DNA of 64,000 nucleotides from Diplodia intermedia (Eukaryota; Ascomycota; Dothideomycetes; Botryosphaeriales; Botryosphaeriaceae). The notes below the pieces were generated by a model that saw only the letters and a list, made by a program, of their open reading frames with translations, was not told the origin of the DNA and did not search any database. This document shows, piece after piece, positions 1 through 10,616 of the stretch (position 1 is the stretch's first letter; the number at the start of each line of letters is the position of its first letter). Position numbers and translations under genes: made by a program. The stretch lies in NCBI GenBank assembly GCA_021495925.1, contig JAKEKT010000008.1, positions 1 through 64,000 on the forward strand, given 5' to 3'.

Positions 1-969
1 AACGAATGGGTGTTTTTTCGGTGAATAACGGACAACCAATAGAGTGGCGATTTTGCTGGCTCACATACCATTACGTAGAAAACCGATTGACACCCGATTG
101 GCTGTCTCATAACCCCGTGTCATCTCATAACCCCATGCGCGAGGTTAGTGGCTCAGGAAACTTCGCATCCCGACCCGTAGTGCAAGCATTGACGCGAAGC
201 AGGTCTCCACCGAAAGTTTGCAAGAAGAACTGAGCCCACCCACATCTGTTGCATGATCATGTACGTACCTAGATAGCAGAATTCGTTTTCCGGACGTAGA
301 TGTAAGGCTCAAGCACGGACATATTCATCCCGCTATTGGATCACGCTGTCCACGTGGGAGGAATGTCCCTAGCGTGCGCGGCGGGACTCGCCGATGGCTC
401 AAATCTTATCTGTACCTTGCTGTCCGAGCAGTAAAGCTGACGTCATAGCCTATCTCTCTTGCCCCATATACCGCCACTCACCGCATTAACGCGCTGTCTA
501 CGTAGCAACCCTTTTGCTTACCTACTCGCTAAGTGTTCACAAGGCCGTAACTAAAATATATGTATGGGTCCATCTTGCAGTCGTTCATCTCAGACGGAGG
601 AGCCAGAGGTTGGGATGAAAGATAAAAAGAACCACTTGAGCTAATTATACTCAGCGAAACACTACAAAAAACTTGCATTGATATTAATGGACTTTCGATA
701 TATTCTTTCGATATACAATCTCACAGACATAACGTTTATTCTATCGACACGCCAATGAGTTCTGTACCCGGAGCTCATAATGACACCATGGCCCTCGTTG
801 TGGCACGCACGGCAGTGTGATTCAATGGGTAATACCAAGTGCTACACGCAATAATAAAAGACGAAAGAGTATATGAGATTTTCCAGTAGTCTAAATGCTA
901 ATGTTGCCATCCAGAAATGCAGAGAGATTCGAACAACATGAGATCAACAATGACGCCACGGCAGAGCCC
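1..969. other. Intergenic, no gene recognised
   Basis: Only short unsupported open frames occur here on either strand, with no recognisable protein motif, tRNA fold or repeat. The part nearest 970 is the 3' flank of the minus-strand secreted-protein gene. Confidence 0.5.
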
Positions 970-1635
970 TTAGTCGGTGCAGCAGTACACCTTCTTGCCG
1001 GAAGTGCAAACATTAGTGTCAGGCCCATACCTGCTCTCCGCCCTCTTCTTAGTGCCATCGGGGCACTGAGCGTCGCACGCCGGGGCCGAGCCATGCCAGC
1101 TGCACGTCCCCTTCTCGGCACGTATCTCAACAGGCCAGATCTGCTGAATATTCGCGACATTCGTGCCGTCGACCTGAATAACCTCCTCGACATCATCATT
1201 ATCCTTGAGCGCGTCGAACTCGACCTTGTTCCACACGGAGCCCCTGCTCTCATCGATCTTGTTCCCGTCGCGGAACATGACCCACGCGACGCCCGACGAG
1301 ACCTGCGCGAACGCCTTGCTCCAGTTGGCGACGGCGTCGTCGTACGTGGCGCTGTCCTTGTAGTTGCCCGGGTCCTGGACCCCGAGCACCTCCACGTCTT
1401 GGATCTTGATCAGCCCCCGGTCCTTCTTGTAGCTGATGCACGACCGCGCCGCGCACCCGCCGCCCGTGTAGAAGATGGTTTGGTCCGCCCCGATCGCCTT
1501 TTTGGCGAGGATCGCTTCCCGGAAGCTTTCGGGCGAGGGCGCGTCGTCGTACTTGTCGCCGCGCTGCTCCAGGAGCGGGGCGGCCAGGGCGAGATGGGCG
1601 GTGATGAGGATGGTGGGGATGGTGGAGAACTTCAT
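970..1635 (-). CDS. Small secreted cysteine-rich protein
   Basis: This single-exon frame encodes 221 residues. The first ~18 residues (MKFSTIPTILITAHLALA) are a classic signal peptide, so the product should enter the secretory pathway. The middle (about residues 30-160) has a globular look with no motif I recognise. The last ~45 residues form a cysteine-rich tail in which C-x-W-x-G-x-A-P-x-C is followed by C-P-x-G and ends in K-V-Y-C-C. Similar tails occur on other secreted fungal proteins, including some chitinases; that is remembered family knowledge. I cannot name a catalytic activity. The ATG at 1635 is chosen because it precedes the signal peptide. An overlapping longer minus-strand frame (1250-1756) has a biased composition and is a shadow. 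Secretion is likely; an effector or wall-associated role is inference. Confidence 0.75.
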   Translation of the reverse strand: MKFSTIPTILITAHLALAAPLLEQRGDKYDDAPSPESFREAILAKKAIGADQTIFYTGGGCAARSCISYKKDRGLIKIQDVEVLGVQDPGNYKDSATYDDAVANWSKAFAQVSSGVAWVMFRDGNKIDESRGSVWNKVEFDALKDNDDVEEVIQVDGTNVANIQQIWPVEIRAEKGTCSWHGSAPACDAQCPDGTKKRAESRYGPDTNVCTSGKKVYCCTD

Positions 1636-2374
1636 GGTGTTGGAGATTGGTGGAGGTGGTGGATATGGATTGAGTTGCGGATATTGAATTGGAGAGTTTG
1701 ACTGGATAAGATGGAAGATAGAGTTGTAAGAGTTTAGGATGAGCTGGAGAGTTCAACTGAATGGATTGAAGTACTGATGATGGAGTGGTGGGTTTGCTGT
1801 TGTGTTCTTCTGCTGAACATGAGCCTGTTCTTATACGTCTCTCAAGATACCATTTTCCAGAGTTAGAATGGCGAAAACGAAACGAAGCAGCCCGTCGAAA
1901 ATTGAAAGTCCGTCGGCAACAAACAGCCTGTCAGCCACCAACGACTTTGGTGAAGGACGCGCGGGATACTCCTTCGTCACTTCCATCCGGTGTCGATGCA
2001 AAACGTCACCAGAAATTCATTCCTGAGGCCCCAAACCTGGGGCCCAAACTGAGGCCTTGGCTCGGGCCGTGTTACTAAGGTGGCTTGTTGGTGTTGGTGT
2101 GGCCGTTGGAACGGTCGGACGGGCCTCGATGGGGGCCGCGATCCATCCGTGTCCGCCTCGCCGCCTAGAAAAACCCGCCCCCGGCCCCCATTTCGACCTT
2201 CAGCTGCATTGCTCCTTCCCCCAATGTCAAGCGACACTTCAAAGACAGTCACGTCATAGCATCCAGAACCGAACCGCGCACCGCCTATTTCAACCCCACC
2301 ATTCCGTCCGTCCGCCATCCGTTCCAACCACCACCACCACCCCATCACCACAACAACAACAAAAAGAAGAAAAG
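1636..2374. other. Divergent promoter region
   Basis: This gap separates the minus-strand secreted protein from the plus-strand ankyrin gene, so it probably holds both promoters. The 60 nt before the ankyrin ATG are rich in CCA and CAA triplets, an unstructured fungal-type leader. No specific operator was recognised. Confidence 0.45.
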
Positions 2375-3211
2375 ATGCCGTCACCACCACCACCCTCACC
2401 ACCACCACCGCCGACCCAAGACCAAATCCTCACCGCCCTCGCCACCGCCCCCCTCCCACAAATCCTCTCCCTCCTCTCCGCCACCCCCTCGCCGCCCCCC
2501 GCCTCCGCCCTCGCCTCGACCGCCACCGCCCACGACCGCGGCGACATCATCACGCACCTCCTCACCACCGAGCGCCTCCCCGTCCACGCCATCCCGCGCA
2601 AACTCGCCGTCGCCCAGCAATCGCGTTCCGTCCTGCAAGCGCTGCTCGACAGCGGCGCGTGGGACATCAACGAGGACCTGGGCAGCTACCGCGGGTGCGC
2701 GTTGGCGTCAGCCGTCCTCGCGCGGGCCCCGCCGGACTTCGTCGCGTGGTTGCTGGAGCGCGGCGCGGATCCGAATGGGGCGGGGGCGGGGGTGGATCAT
2801 TGCGGGCATGCGTTGAGGTTGGCGGTGCAGATGGGCGAGGAGGGGGACGGGGTGGGGGAGGTGGCGAGGATGTTGTTGGAGAAGGGCGCGGATGTGGATG
2901 CGTCGCGCGCGCTGCATATGGCGGCGCAGAAGGGGTGGGTGGGGTGGGTGAGGGCGTTGGTGGAGGAGTGGGGCGCGGGTGTTGATGCGGAGGGGATTGA
3001 TGTCGATTGGGCGGGCTCGACGGAGCGCGAGATGGGGATCGGGGCGCCGCTGCATTATGCGGCGAGGAATGGACATGGCGAGGTTGCGCGGTATTTGGTG
3101 GGCAGGGGCGCGGATTTGCGGCGGAGGGATAGTAATGGCCGCACGCCGAGGGAGGTGGCGGAGCATTTTGGGCATGGTGAGGTGGCGAGGGTTTTGGCGC
3201 TGGAGGGGTAG
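2375..3211 (+). CDS. Ankyrin-repeat protein
   Basis: The frame from the ATG at 2375 encodes 278 residues. The start follows a CAA/AAG-rich leader and is preferred to the upstream in-frame starts because the preceding 106 residues look like translated leader. A proline-rich N-terminus (residues 1-15) leads into helical repeats. Ankyrin units are visible as 'LLERGADPNG', 'LLEKGADVDA', 'ALHMAAQKG', 'PLHYAARNGHGEVARYLVGRGADL' (trimmed) and a terminal 'NGRTPREVAEHFGHGEVA' unit. Ankyrin stacks bind proteins; no enzymatic domain is attached and no partner can be inferred. The coding strand is extremely C-rich up to about 2700 and G-rich from about 2750 to the stop, using different synonymous codons for Leu, Ala and Val. 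It stands alone, before an empty 1.2-kb stretch. Confidence 0.8.
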   Translation: MPSPPPPSPPPPPTQDQILTALATAPLPQILSLLSATPSPPPASALASTATAHDRGDIITHLLTTERLPVHAIPRKLAVAQQSRSVLQALLDSGAWDINEDLGSYRGCALASAVLARAPPDFVAWLLERGADPNGAGAGVDHCGHALRLAVQMGEEGDGVGEVARMLLEKGADVDASRALHMAAQKGWVGWVRALVEEWGAGVDAEGIDVDWAGSTEREMGIGAPLHYAARNGHGEVARYLVGRGADLRRRDSNGRTPREVAEHFGHGEVARVLALEG

Positions 3212-4473
3212 ATGGAGGGATCGTGGGATGCTCGGTTTGAACGGGGAAACTACCCGGAGAATATACGGGTTTTTCTGCAATTCAGTCTTGCTGCTCTTTG
3301 AAGTTTTTAGTGGATTTCAATACTCTTAGTTCCACGCCAAAGTCACTCTCCTTGGTATGACGTTGATTATGTGGTTCATTCTGGTCCGGGGACGATTTTG
3401 ATGACTGGGTGTGGTGAGAAGGAAGTTCACAATTGACCTCGGAGGCATTGGGGCATCGAACATTTCCCCGCATAGGTACAGTCTGATGGAAACTTTTTTC
3501 TGCTGTATCGTCGTGCTACACCACCGCGATCTTAACATTTTATTGCCGTCTCATTGCTTCTCTTATCGGGAAGCCATCAGGGCGCACCAAAAGAGAAAAC
3601 GACATGGTAGCGCCTGCCAGGGTACGTTACATGAGAGAGGCTGGAAGCTGAGTTGATGAAAATTGATGGGGAAATGGTCAGTGCGTGGATCAGGATGGCA
3701 TCGACTCCTCTGGGAACCCGCATCCCGAGCATATTCTCAAGCCGTTTGAGAGAGAGCACATCTTCAAGAAGCCCCGAGAAGGCAGACGGTTACCAATGCA
3801 ATACATATCCAATGATGCGAGAGCTTGATGCTCATCCCTCCGACTCCCCTGCAAAAATGGGGTCGCTGCCTACGTGGTTGACATAGCCACAGCATAGCCA
3901 TACTATGAATGCCTTGTGTCGGCCTTGCGACACTTGTCGACACAGCCCCTTTTTCCAGCGGTAGAGCAGCGTGAAGCCAGGTCATACAGACGGGAACCTT
4001 TGGAATGTATCATAGTGATATGTTGGAGTTGCATTGTTCCACGAATAAGCAGCTTTGACGTCACCTCCAGACACGAAACTCGCCGTCGGCAGGGCGACAC
4101 GACGGCACGGCCCGCAATTGTAGCTCAGACCATCCAACCGTAAGACGCTATGAAAGTCAGAATCGTATGACAGTTAGACTAGAATTTCCATATGAAGAGG
4201 AAAGAAAAAGGTGGAAAAAGAGCAATTCGACATCAATTAGTATCATTTGTGAAGGCTATCTAAATTAGGCGGCTTTTACATTGGCTGCGCAAATGCGCCT
4301 AGCATAAAGCCGAAGCGAGGCGCTAAGCCCATTATGGGTGTTCAGCTGCAGGAAGGCTGAACAGCGAACAACAACTCATCTACACCGCCCCTCCCTTCCT
4401 CTGCAAAGTTTTGCGATGCTCTTATAACAGCCTCTGGCGAACGCGGAGGTTGTTCAAAGTATCTGCAGCAATA
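3212..4473. other. Intergenic, no gene recognised
   Basis: Open frames here are short and lack family motifs. The 3' part is the upstream region of the NACHT-TPR gene. An in-frame ATG at 4411, 21 codons before the chosen start, could extend that gene. I see no RNA gene or clear repeat. Confidence 0.5.
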
Positions 4474-7400
4474 ATGGCAGGGGCGCTTCCCAACGGGTCA
4501 GTAATCCACATACACACTCCATCGCAGCTCGCGGCTGACAAACACAGGGATCCTCTGAAGCAGGCTGTGGCGAAAGCAAAAGGTGCTTTCTCCCGCCTTC
4601 CGAACGGCGACCAGGTTTTCCAAAAATGCATCAACTCGCCTTTTTCGATCGTCGAAGCTGTCGAAGAGATACAGGCATCGCAGAAGGGAAGAAAGTCGGC
4701 GAAAGTCTTCGAGGGGCTCCAGAAGTACACTTCCTGGCTACAGCACCTGTCTCCGGTTGTCGAAGTTGCCGTGCAGACCCAGGCTGGAGTAGCCTGTCCG
4801 GTATGGGCGCCCTTGAAGTTCGTCCTTCAGGTCGTCCATGATAATTCGAGGGCCAGCGAGGAGATTGCCCGCTTGCTCGAGACGCTCGACGGCTGCGTCA
4901 GGAAGATCCAACTGTTCGGAGAGCTGGGCCTTGACCCCACGCTCCAGGTACCCCTGTTGGAGTTGTTCACCGATGTTGTAGACTTCTCCGTCAAGGCCCT
5001 TGACTACTTCGGTCGGCGAGGCGCCCGTAAGTGCCTGTACCCTGAAAGTAATGTTCGCAGACTTTTGCTGAGAATAGTTCAGGAAGAGTGGCTTCAATGA
5101 TCTTTAAACCTTACAAACACGAGTTCTCGGCGATGCGAGAGCGCATCCGAGAACATGCATCGGACCTACGTGACGCTGTCATCACGCGAGAGTTGCTTCA
5201 CGCTCAACAGGCTAGAGACGGTAAATGTTCTCGTGAATAGTGTATATATTCGACGCTGATAATTTTACAGAGGAGGCTACACTGCGGCGTAAGAACCTCA
5301 AGATTGAATGCGAGAAATGGCTCAAGCCAAGCGCTCTGAAGGACGAACATGACCGGCGCCTCCAGTCAAAAGCGCAAGGGACCTGCGAGTGGATCCAACG
5401 AAACCAGACGTTCCTACACTGGAGAGACCTTCAAGCGTCTACCACACCGGAGAAACTTCTTCTGATATCCGGAACACACGGCTGCGGAAAATCCGTGTTG
5501 GCCTCTGCAATAACGGAGCAATTCAAGAATGAAGGTCGCCGCACCCTCTTCTTCTACTTCTGGAGCGGCGATACCAACAGACAGAAGGCAGATCAAGTTG
5601 CTCGTTCTTTCCTGGCTCAACTCTTGAGATATGATCCTGGTGATCAAGTCTGTGGAACCATTGCCGGTTTGAGGGACGAAGAGGGACAACCGTCATCCCG
5701 AAGTCTGTGGAGAACACTCAAATCTGCATTGCAGATCGAACCCATACCAACGCTTTGTGTGCTTGATGGGATTGACGAAGCTTCCGAGCAAAAAGAGATC
5801 CTGGCGAATCTTTCCGATCTCTTGGAAGACGTTCCTAATGCAAAATGCCTCATGCTGGGAAGACCTCAGGTATTCGAAGCTCTGCCACCGCTGATTTCCG
5901 AGAGGAAGTGGTTCCTGGCCATGAACTCGATTTTGACTCAGCAGGACATCGACACCTTCATTAACCAGGAACTCGGCAAAGTTGGGCTCATTCAGGGCGC
6001 AGGTTTGCAACAAGCGGCTTTCGATACACTCCAAAAGAACTCCTCAGGCATGTTCCTCTGGGTGCGGCTTATGATCAGTGACTTGGAAAAGTCGTGCAGC
6101 AAGTTCGAGCTGGAGGAGAGACTGAAAAGTGTTCCACAGAGCCTCGAGGACGCTTACAGACTGCTCTTCACTCGCATAGGCCAGAGGCTTGATGCCCGGG
6201 AGGTTCGGAAAGCGCAGACCACCCTCGCGTTGATCATTGCCGCACGCCGGCCGCTCCACATCGAGGAGCTTGCGTACGCTGTTGCACTCTGGATGAGGTC
6301 CAACTCAAAAGCTACAACCATACCTCTTGAAGACTTCCTTCCCATCGATTCCGGGAAGAGCATATTGCGCGGCTGTGAAGACATGGTCTCCATCTCCAGC
6401 GGAACCGTCCATCTCAACCATACCTCAGTCATGGAGTTTCTGTGTCGAGACCAAATTCAATGGACCGGACCAAAAGATGAACATCTGGCCGGATTTTGCG
6501 TACACATACCGGAAGCTCATGGCCTCTTCGCATCGCTTTGTCTTGACTACATGGATCTGAAGGATCTTGGCTGCCCGATGAAAGAGCTGGAAACGCTGAC
6601 GGATCTTCGTCAAAAGCATCCTTTCGTCGAGTACGCGTCATACAGCTTCTTCTTTCATGTGGACAGGTCTTCCGAGGGCTTCCTGGGCGTTGCGGATAAA
6701 TTGAAGTGCATTGCTGCTTCTACACATTTGATTTCTTGGATCGAACACGCCGCGTTTGCCTGGGTGGAGAATGATATTCTTGAAACGCAGGCATCAGACG
6801 ACGACTACGTGGAAGATTCTCGCCAGGGATGGCAGGGGCTGATAGATTCTGACGATGAACTCCGACATTCCGTCATCACCCAGCTGCACCGTGAGATCGC
6901 AGCACGGGCACACGACTTTGGTGCGAATGACCATCGAACAGTCTTCTTCTCCAACTTTGCATATTTCATTTTGCTTGACACACAACGTTCAGATGCGCAA
7001 GATGAGCATTTGGGGTCCATCTTCGGTGCGCCTGCCTTCAGCTCCGGGGAGGAGGCATCCTTGCAGGCGTCAGATGGCACTTCTGGAGCTGTCCAGCCAC
7101 CACCGCCCCAATCGCCCTCGCAAAATTTTTCCGAATTTTGTGATCTCTCAAGGTACCTGCAACAAGACAAAATGATCCCTGTTCGCAGCCTTGGCCTATT
7201 TGCAACGCTCATACGCCACGCTTCTCGTGTCATGGACTTTGGCAAGCTTGCGTCCAATCCTCTAATGCTGGTTTTCCGCAGTATACTTCAAAAAGCTTCA
7301 ACACTGCCTATATACGTAGTCCTTGGGATTTGCATCTTCTACAATCAACTGGGTAAACGCGATCAAGTCATGCAGCTTTGCCAAAAGATCTTGCCACGAG

Positions 7401-8605
7401 TAGATGGAAGCGGTTCCGGAGCGGAAAGTCTGACATATTTCCTCATGGGTAGACAACTCGAGCGCATCCCAGACCACCTCAGCGCCTTAAGGTGTTACAA
7501 AAGAGCTATATCGACAAGAGAATCTTTGATTGTGCGCGTGATCAGCCGCGAGGCGATTGCCGAGATAATGAACGACCCAGACGAAATGCTTGATTTCTTT
7601 CAAGATCTCCTTGAAAAGGATAAAAAAAGATACGGAACACGAGCTGAGGCTACCTTGGAAACTCAATATCAGCTCGCACGTACATTTCGTCTGTTGGGTA
7701 GAGAGGACGAGGCCATGGAACTGATGCAACTGACTTGGAACATGGGAAGTGGAGGACCAATTCTCGACGACAGAACCTCTTTGAAGGCGGGTAGACAGAT
7801 AGGGCGTTGGTTTCAAGCGGCAGGATCTTACGAAGAAGCACGAGGATGGTTCGAGATGTATTGCAAACGGATTGGCGGCCCGACAAAAGTCAATTACCTG
7901 TGGTACTCCACGGCACATTTTCTTCTTTCAGAAGTTATGGAGAGCCTTTACCGCCTTGAGGACTCACTAGACCACGCCTACAAGGCGTATTCAACTGCGA
8001 AGGCGTATTCAACTCTAGAGGAGTGTTCAATTCCAAAGGCACCTTCATCGACATATGGGGGAGTTCGATCACTCCTGAGTCAGATGATCGTCACCTTTAT
8101 CTGCACGCAGAAGTACAAGCAGGCCCCCAACCGTGTGCAGTTGTTGCTTGCTCAAGGGGACTTTTACGACAAGGATGACGAAGTACACTTGGAGTTGCTG
8201 AAGCATCTCGTACTTTTCCTGAATCTTATCGGCGAGACTGAGGAGGCGCGAATAATTGGGGAAAGCTTTGTTGCTGCGGAAATCAAACGGCCTAAAGAGG
8301 GCCAGAGCGGACCCTCCATCACTTGTCGCTCCGTTGTTTTGATCATCGAAGAGATGTTTCAAACTACGAGGGCTACCGAGCATTCTGCTCCAGACGCAGG
8401 AAAAGATAATTTTCGTGGCAGCGAAGACGGCAAACAGTCGATTGATAAACTGCGAGACCTTGCGAGGGTCTTTTACCCCGCAGGTAATGTATCATTGGCG
8501 TCTATCCAGCCGATTCTTAACATCGACAGTACTACTCTTCCCGAACAGTGGTGGAAAATGGCTGAGCACAGAGTACATGAGCCCTTTGTGACTTATACCT
8601 ACTGA
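4474..8605 (+). CDS. NACHT-TPR STAND (NLR-like) protein
   Basis: The model joins 4474-5026, 5083-5220 and 5271-8605. The introns are 56 and 50 nt, and exons sum to 1342 codons including stop, so the product has 1341 residues. Joining restores a continuous helical N-terminus of the DUF7708-like type seen on fungal STAND receptors. The NTPase core follows: Walker A 'GTHGCGKS' near residue 298, Walker B 'LDGIDEA' near 395, then a winged-helix-like stretch. The last ~600 residues are helical pairs resembling tetratricopeptide repeats ('ALRCYKRAI', 'YEEARGWFEMY'). STAND proteins are signalling switches: ligand sensing by the repeats releases the NTPase to oligomerise. In fungi such proteins act in non-self recognition; the ligand here is unknown. 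ATG 4474 is used; ATG 4411 is an alternative. The gene appears intact. Confidence 0.85.
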
Positions 8606-9440
8606 GCCGGTTTTATGGCGCCAGGAAATTACGGTTCTCTGCCCGTACTTCAGGTTATCTCAGGTCTTCAATGCAGCATATCCCTTCAGATTATCGGGAA
8701 CAAGCAGTTCCAATGAAGTAGCTAATGGCTAAGTGATGTATATATCTGTTGTCTTAATCTTTTACAAGCATCGAGTCGATAGCCTGTAAAAGAGCCCCAT
8801 ACACTTGCCCCCGGGTCCCGTGGCAGTATTCAAGCTACCCTCCTCCCACAAACGAGACTTACATACAAAGATTGGCATAACAGTACTAAGTATCCGCCTT
8901 GGAATGTATGAAGGTCTGATATAGTCGTAATCAGCTTCCCTTGCGAGAATTAAGACGGCTTCGTTGAACGATTCTCCTTCCAGGTGCTCGCTCAAAACAA
9001 CAAGAGCCGGTAGGATTATGTTTCTACACTTAATGGTTGGCTACGCTTCACAGAGCACCAGCTTTACATATCGGACGTCATCACTTGTATAATTTGTGGC
9101 TACTCAGGCGGCCGATAGAGGTCTACGTGTGTTGATAATTTATCTACTGCTGCTGCCAATATTGCAGAAGAGGCATTGTATCGGCCAAGCACTAAATAAC
9201 TAACAAGTCATACAACCGTTTGTTTGCCTGCAACCTTAAGTTCATGATGCAAGAAACGCGTGTTACAAACGGCCCGCACTCGGCTTTACTTATCCAACCC
9301 CAGAGCCCTATTTGAAGAAGCCCAATCGCCATCGATCTTACGCGCCCAAAAAGACACCGCGCTCCAAGAATTATGTTTGTTGGGTGTAAGTGGATCCGCT
9401 GGCTTGGCGAAAAAAAAAAATTGCGCCAACAAAACACAAA
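8606..9440. other. Intergenic between STAND gene and 5S rRNA
   Basis: No convincing gene is present. A 77-codon minus-strand frame at 8762-8995 has no motif support. A short A-run near 9410-9420 (T-run on the minus strand) lies just past the 5S gene's 3' end. Confidence 0.45.
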
Positions 9441-9559
9441 ACGTACAACAGCCGGGATTCCCCAATGGTCACCCACTTGAGTACTAATCGGCCGGTTCGC
9501 AGCTTAAGTACGGCTGAGCGGACGGGAAGCCCTGTATTCTGCGACCTATGGTCGTACGT
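9441..9559 (-). rRNA. 5S ribosomal RNA, dispersed single copy
   Basis: The minus strand reads as a 119-nt fungal 5S rRNA. It begins ACGTACGACCATAGG, contains the conserved CAGGGCTTCCCGTCCGCTC block and the CAGCCGTACTTAAG internal control region, and continues with GTGGGTGACCA. It ends AATCCCGGCTGTTGTACGT, which pairs with the 5' end to close helix I. T-runs follow directly on the minus strand, as expected for Pol III termination. Filamentous ascomycetes commonly scatter 5S genes singly through the genome, and no other rDNA is seen in this window. The sequence departs from the remembered Neurospora type in the variable arms (GTCGCAG paired with CTGCGA), but these changes look compensatory, so the copy is probably functional. 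Confidence 0.92.
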
Positions 9560-9888
9560 GACAACTGGAGTTGCGTAATAACAATATAACTAAATAAAAT
9601 TTTGGGAAGACAAGTGAAGGAATGGACGATGATGCTTCAACTGCCCAAGGAAAATCTGTAAAGCAGTCTGTTCTCCAAAGTGGCCATCGGCTGCAGCACT
9701 CCGTATTCAATAACTGTTGCTTAAGTAGAGGCTGTGCAGACCCCGCCATACAGGTTGCACGCGCGGTCAGCCTTGGAGGCACAGCCTCGAGGACACAGCC
9801 CTCTCAACACCGGCCCGGACAGCTGCTTATGGGCGCAAGATCAAGTACTGCCACCTCCACCACACTTTTGCGAGTCGAAAAATATTTG
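9560..9888. other. Intergenic, nothing recognised
   Basis: This AT-rich stretch lies between the 5S 5' end and the downstream end of minus-strand coding-like sequence. No feature can be supported. Confidence 0.4.
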
Positions 9889-10447
9889 CTAAGCCATTTG
9901 AATTTCCTCTCTGGTAGAGACATCAATGTCCTTTGGCTTCTCCGTCGCCGACTTCATTGCCTCAACTGGATCAAGTGTGCTGCGCTTAGCTGCCGTCGGT
10001 CGCTCGCGGAATTCCTGGCCAAGATCAAGGGCTGCGACGACAGCCTCGGTGTATTCTCGAAACCTGGAGTGTTCGAGATGGGGCTAGATAGAAGGAAACT
10101 ACATTGTTCTATGAGATTTACACCGCAGATATTGCGTAAGCACTGTCAAGTGATTCTGTGTCCCCTATGCATTTTCAGGTTTTTGGGTGGCAAAGAGCTG
10201 TCATCGGAACAAGGGCTGGAAGGCCGATCACGATCCTGTGCAGTCAATCTGACCACCTTTGAGGGTTCGGGGCGTCAATCGTTTTGGAAAAGTCGCTGGC
10301 GAAGCTGCGGTGGGGGCGAAAGTCTTCGAATTTGGTGAATAAGCGGCACAACGAAAGTCCATCCCTGGCCAAGGTATAGACCGATGCCATAGCCCCGCTA
10401 AATAGGCGGCGGTGAATTGCTGAAGCGAATCGCCTTATCAGGTACAT
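9889..10447 (-). CDS. Candidate multi-exon gene or gene remnant
   Basis: Two minus-strand segments look protein-coding, though no single frame joins them. One is 9889-10083, 64 codons bounded upstream by a splice-acceptor-like CTATCTAG and downstream by a stop. It contains 'RFREYTEAVVAALDLGQEF' and a charged tail. The other is 10244-10447, with 'FRPHRSFASDFSKTIDAP'. Both are hydrophilic with ordinary amino-acid balance, unlike shadow frames. The acceptor at 10083 is in phase 0, but I found no phase-0 donor at the end of the upstream segment, so either another exon lies between or the gene is broken. The family is not recognised. A plus-strand frame across the same interval (9622-10338) looks less protein-like. 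Confidence 0.3.
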
Positions 10448-10616
10448 GGTCTGATAAGCCACTTGGGTGAGGGGCTGAACTCATGCAAGGTGCAGCATCG
10501 GATCAGCGGGGCTGCCCGCTTCTGGACCGTTCAGCCTCGTCATGCAGGAAAATATAAGTACGCCCGCGCGGGCGCTTGTTTCTTTCGCCAAACAGTGGGC
10601 GATCTGGCGCATCACC

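Noticed and set aside
5027..5060. 34-nt intron in the NACHT-TPR gene ending at GCAG
   Set aside because: It is too short for this organism and puts a stop in frame. The acceptor at 5082 gives a 56-nt intron and restores the domain.
9622..10338. 238-codon plus-strand protein
   Set aside because: Cys/Arg/Leu-rich shadow composition with no motif; the minus strand of the same interval looks more protein-like.
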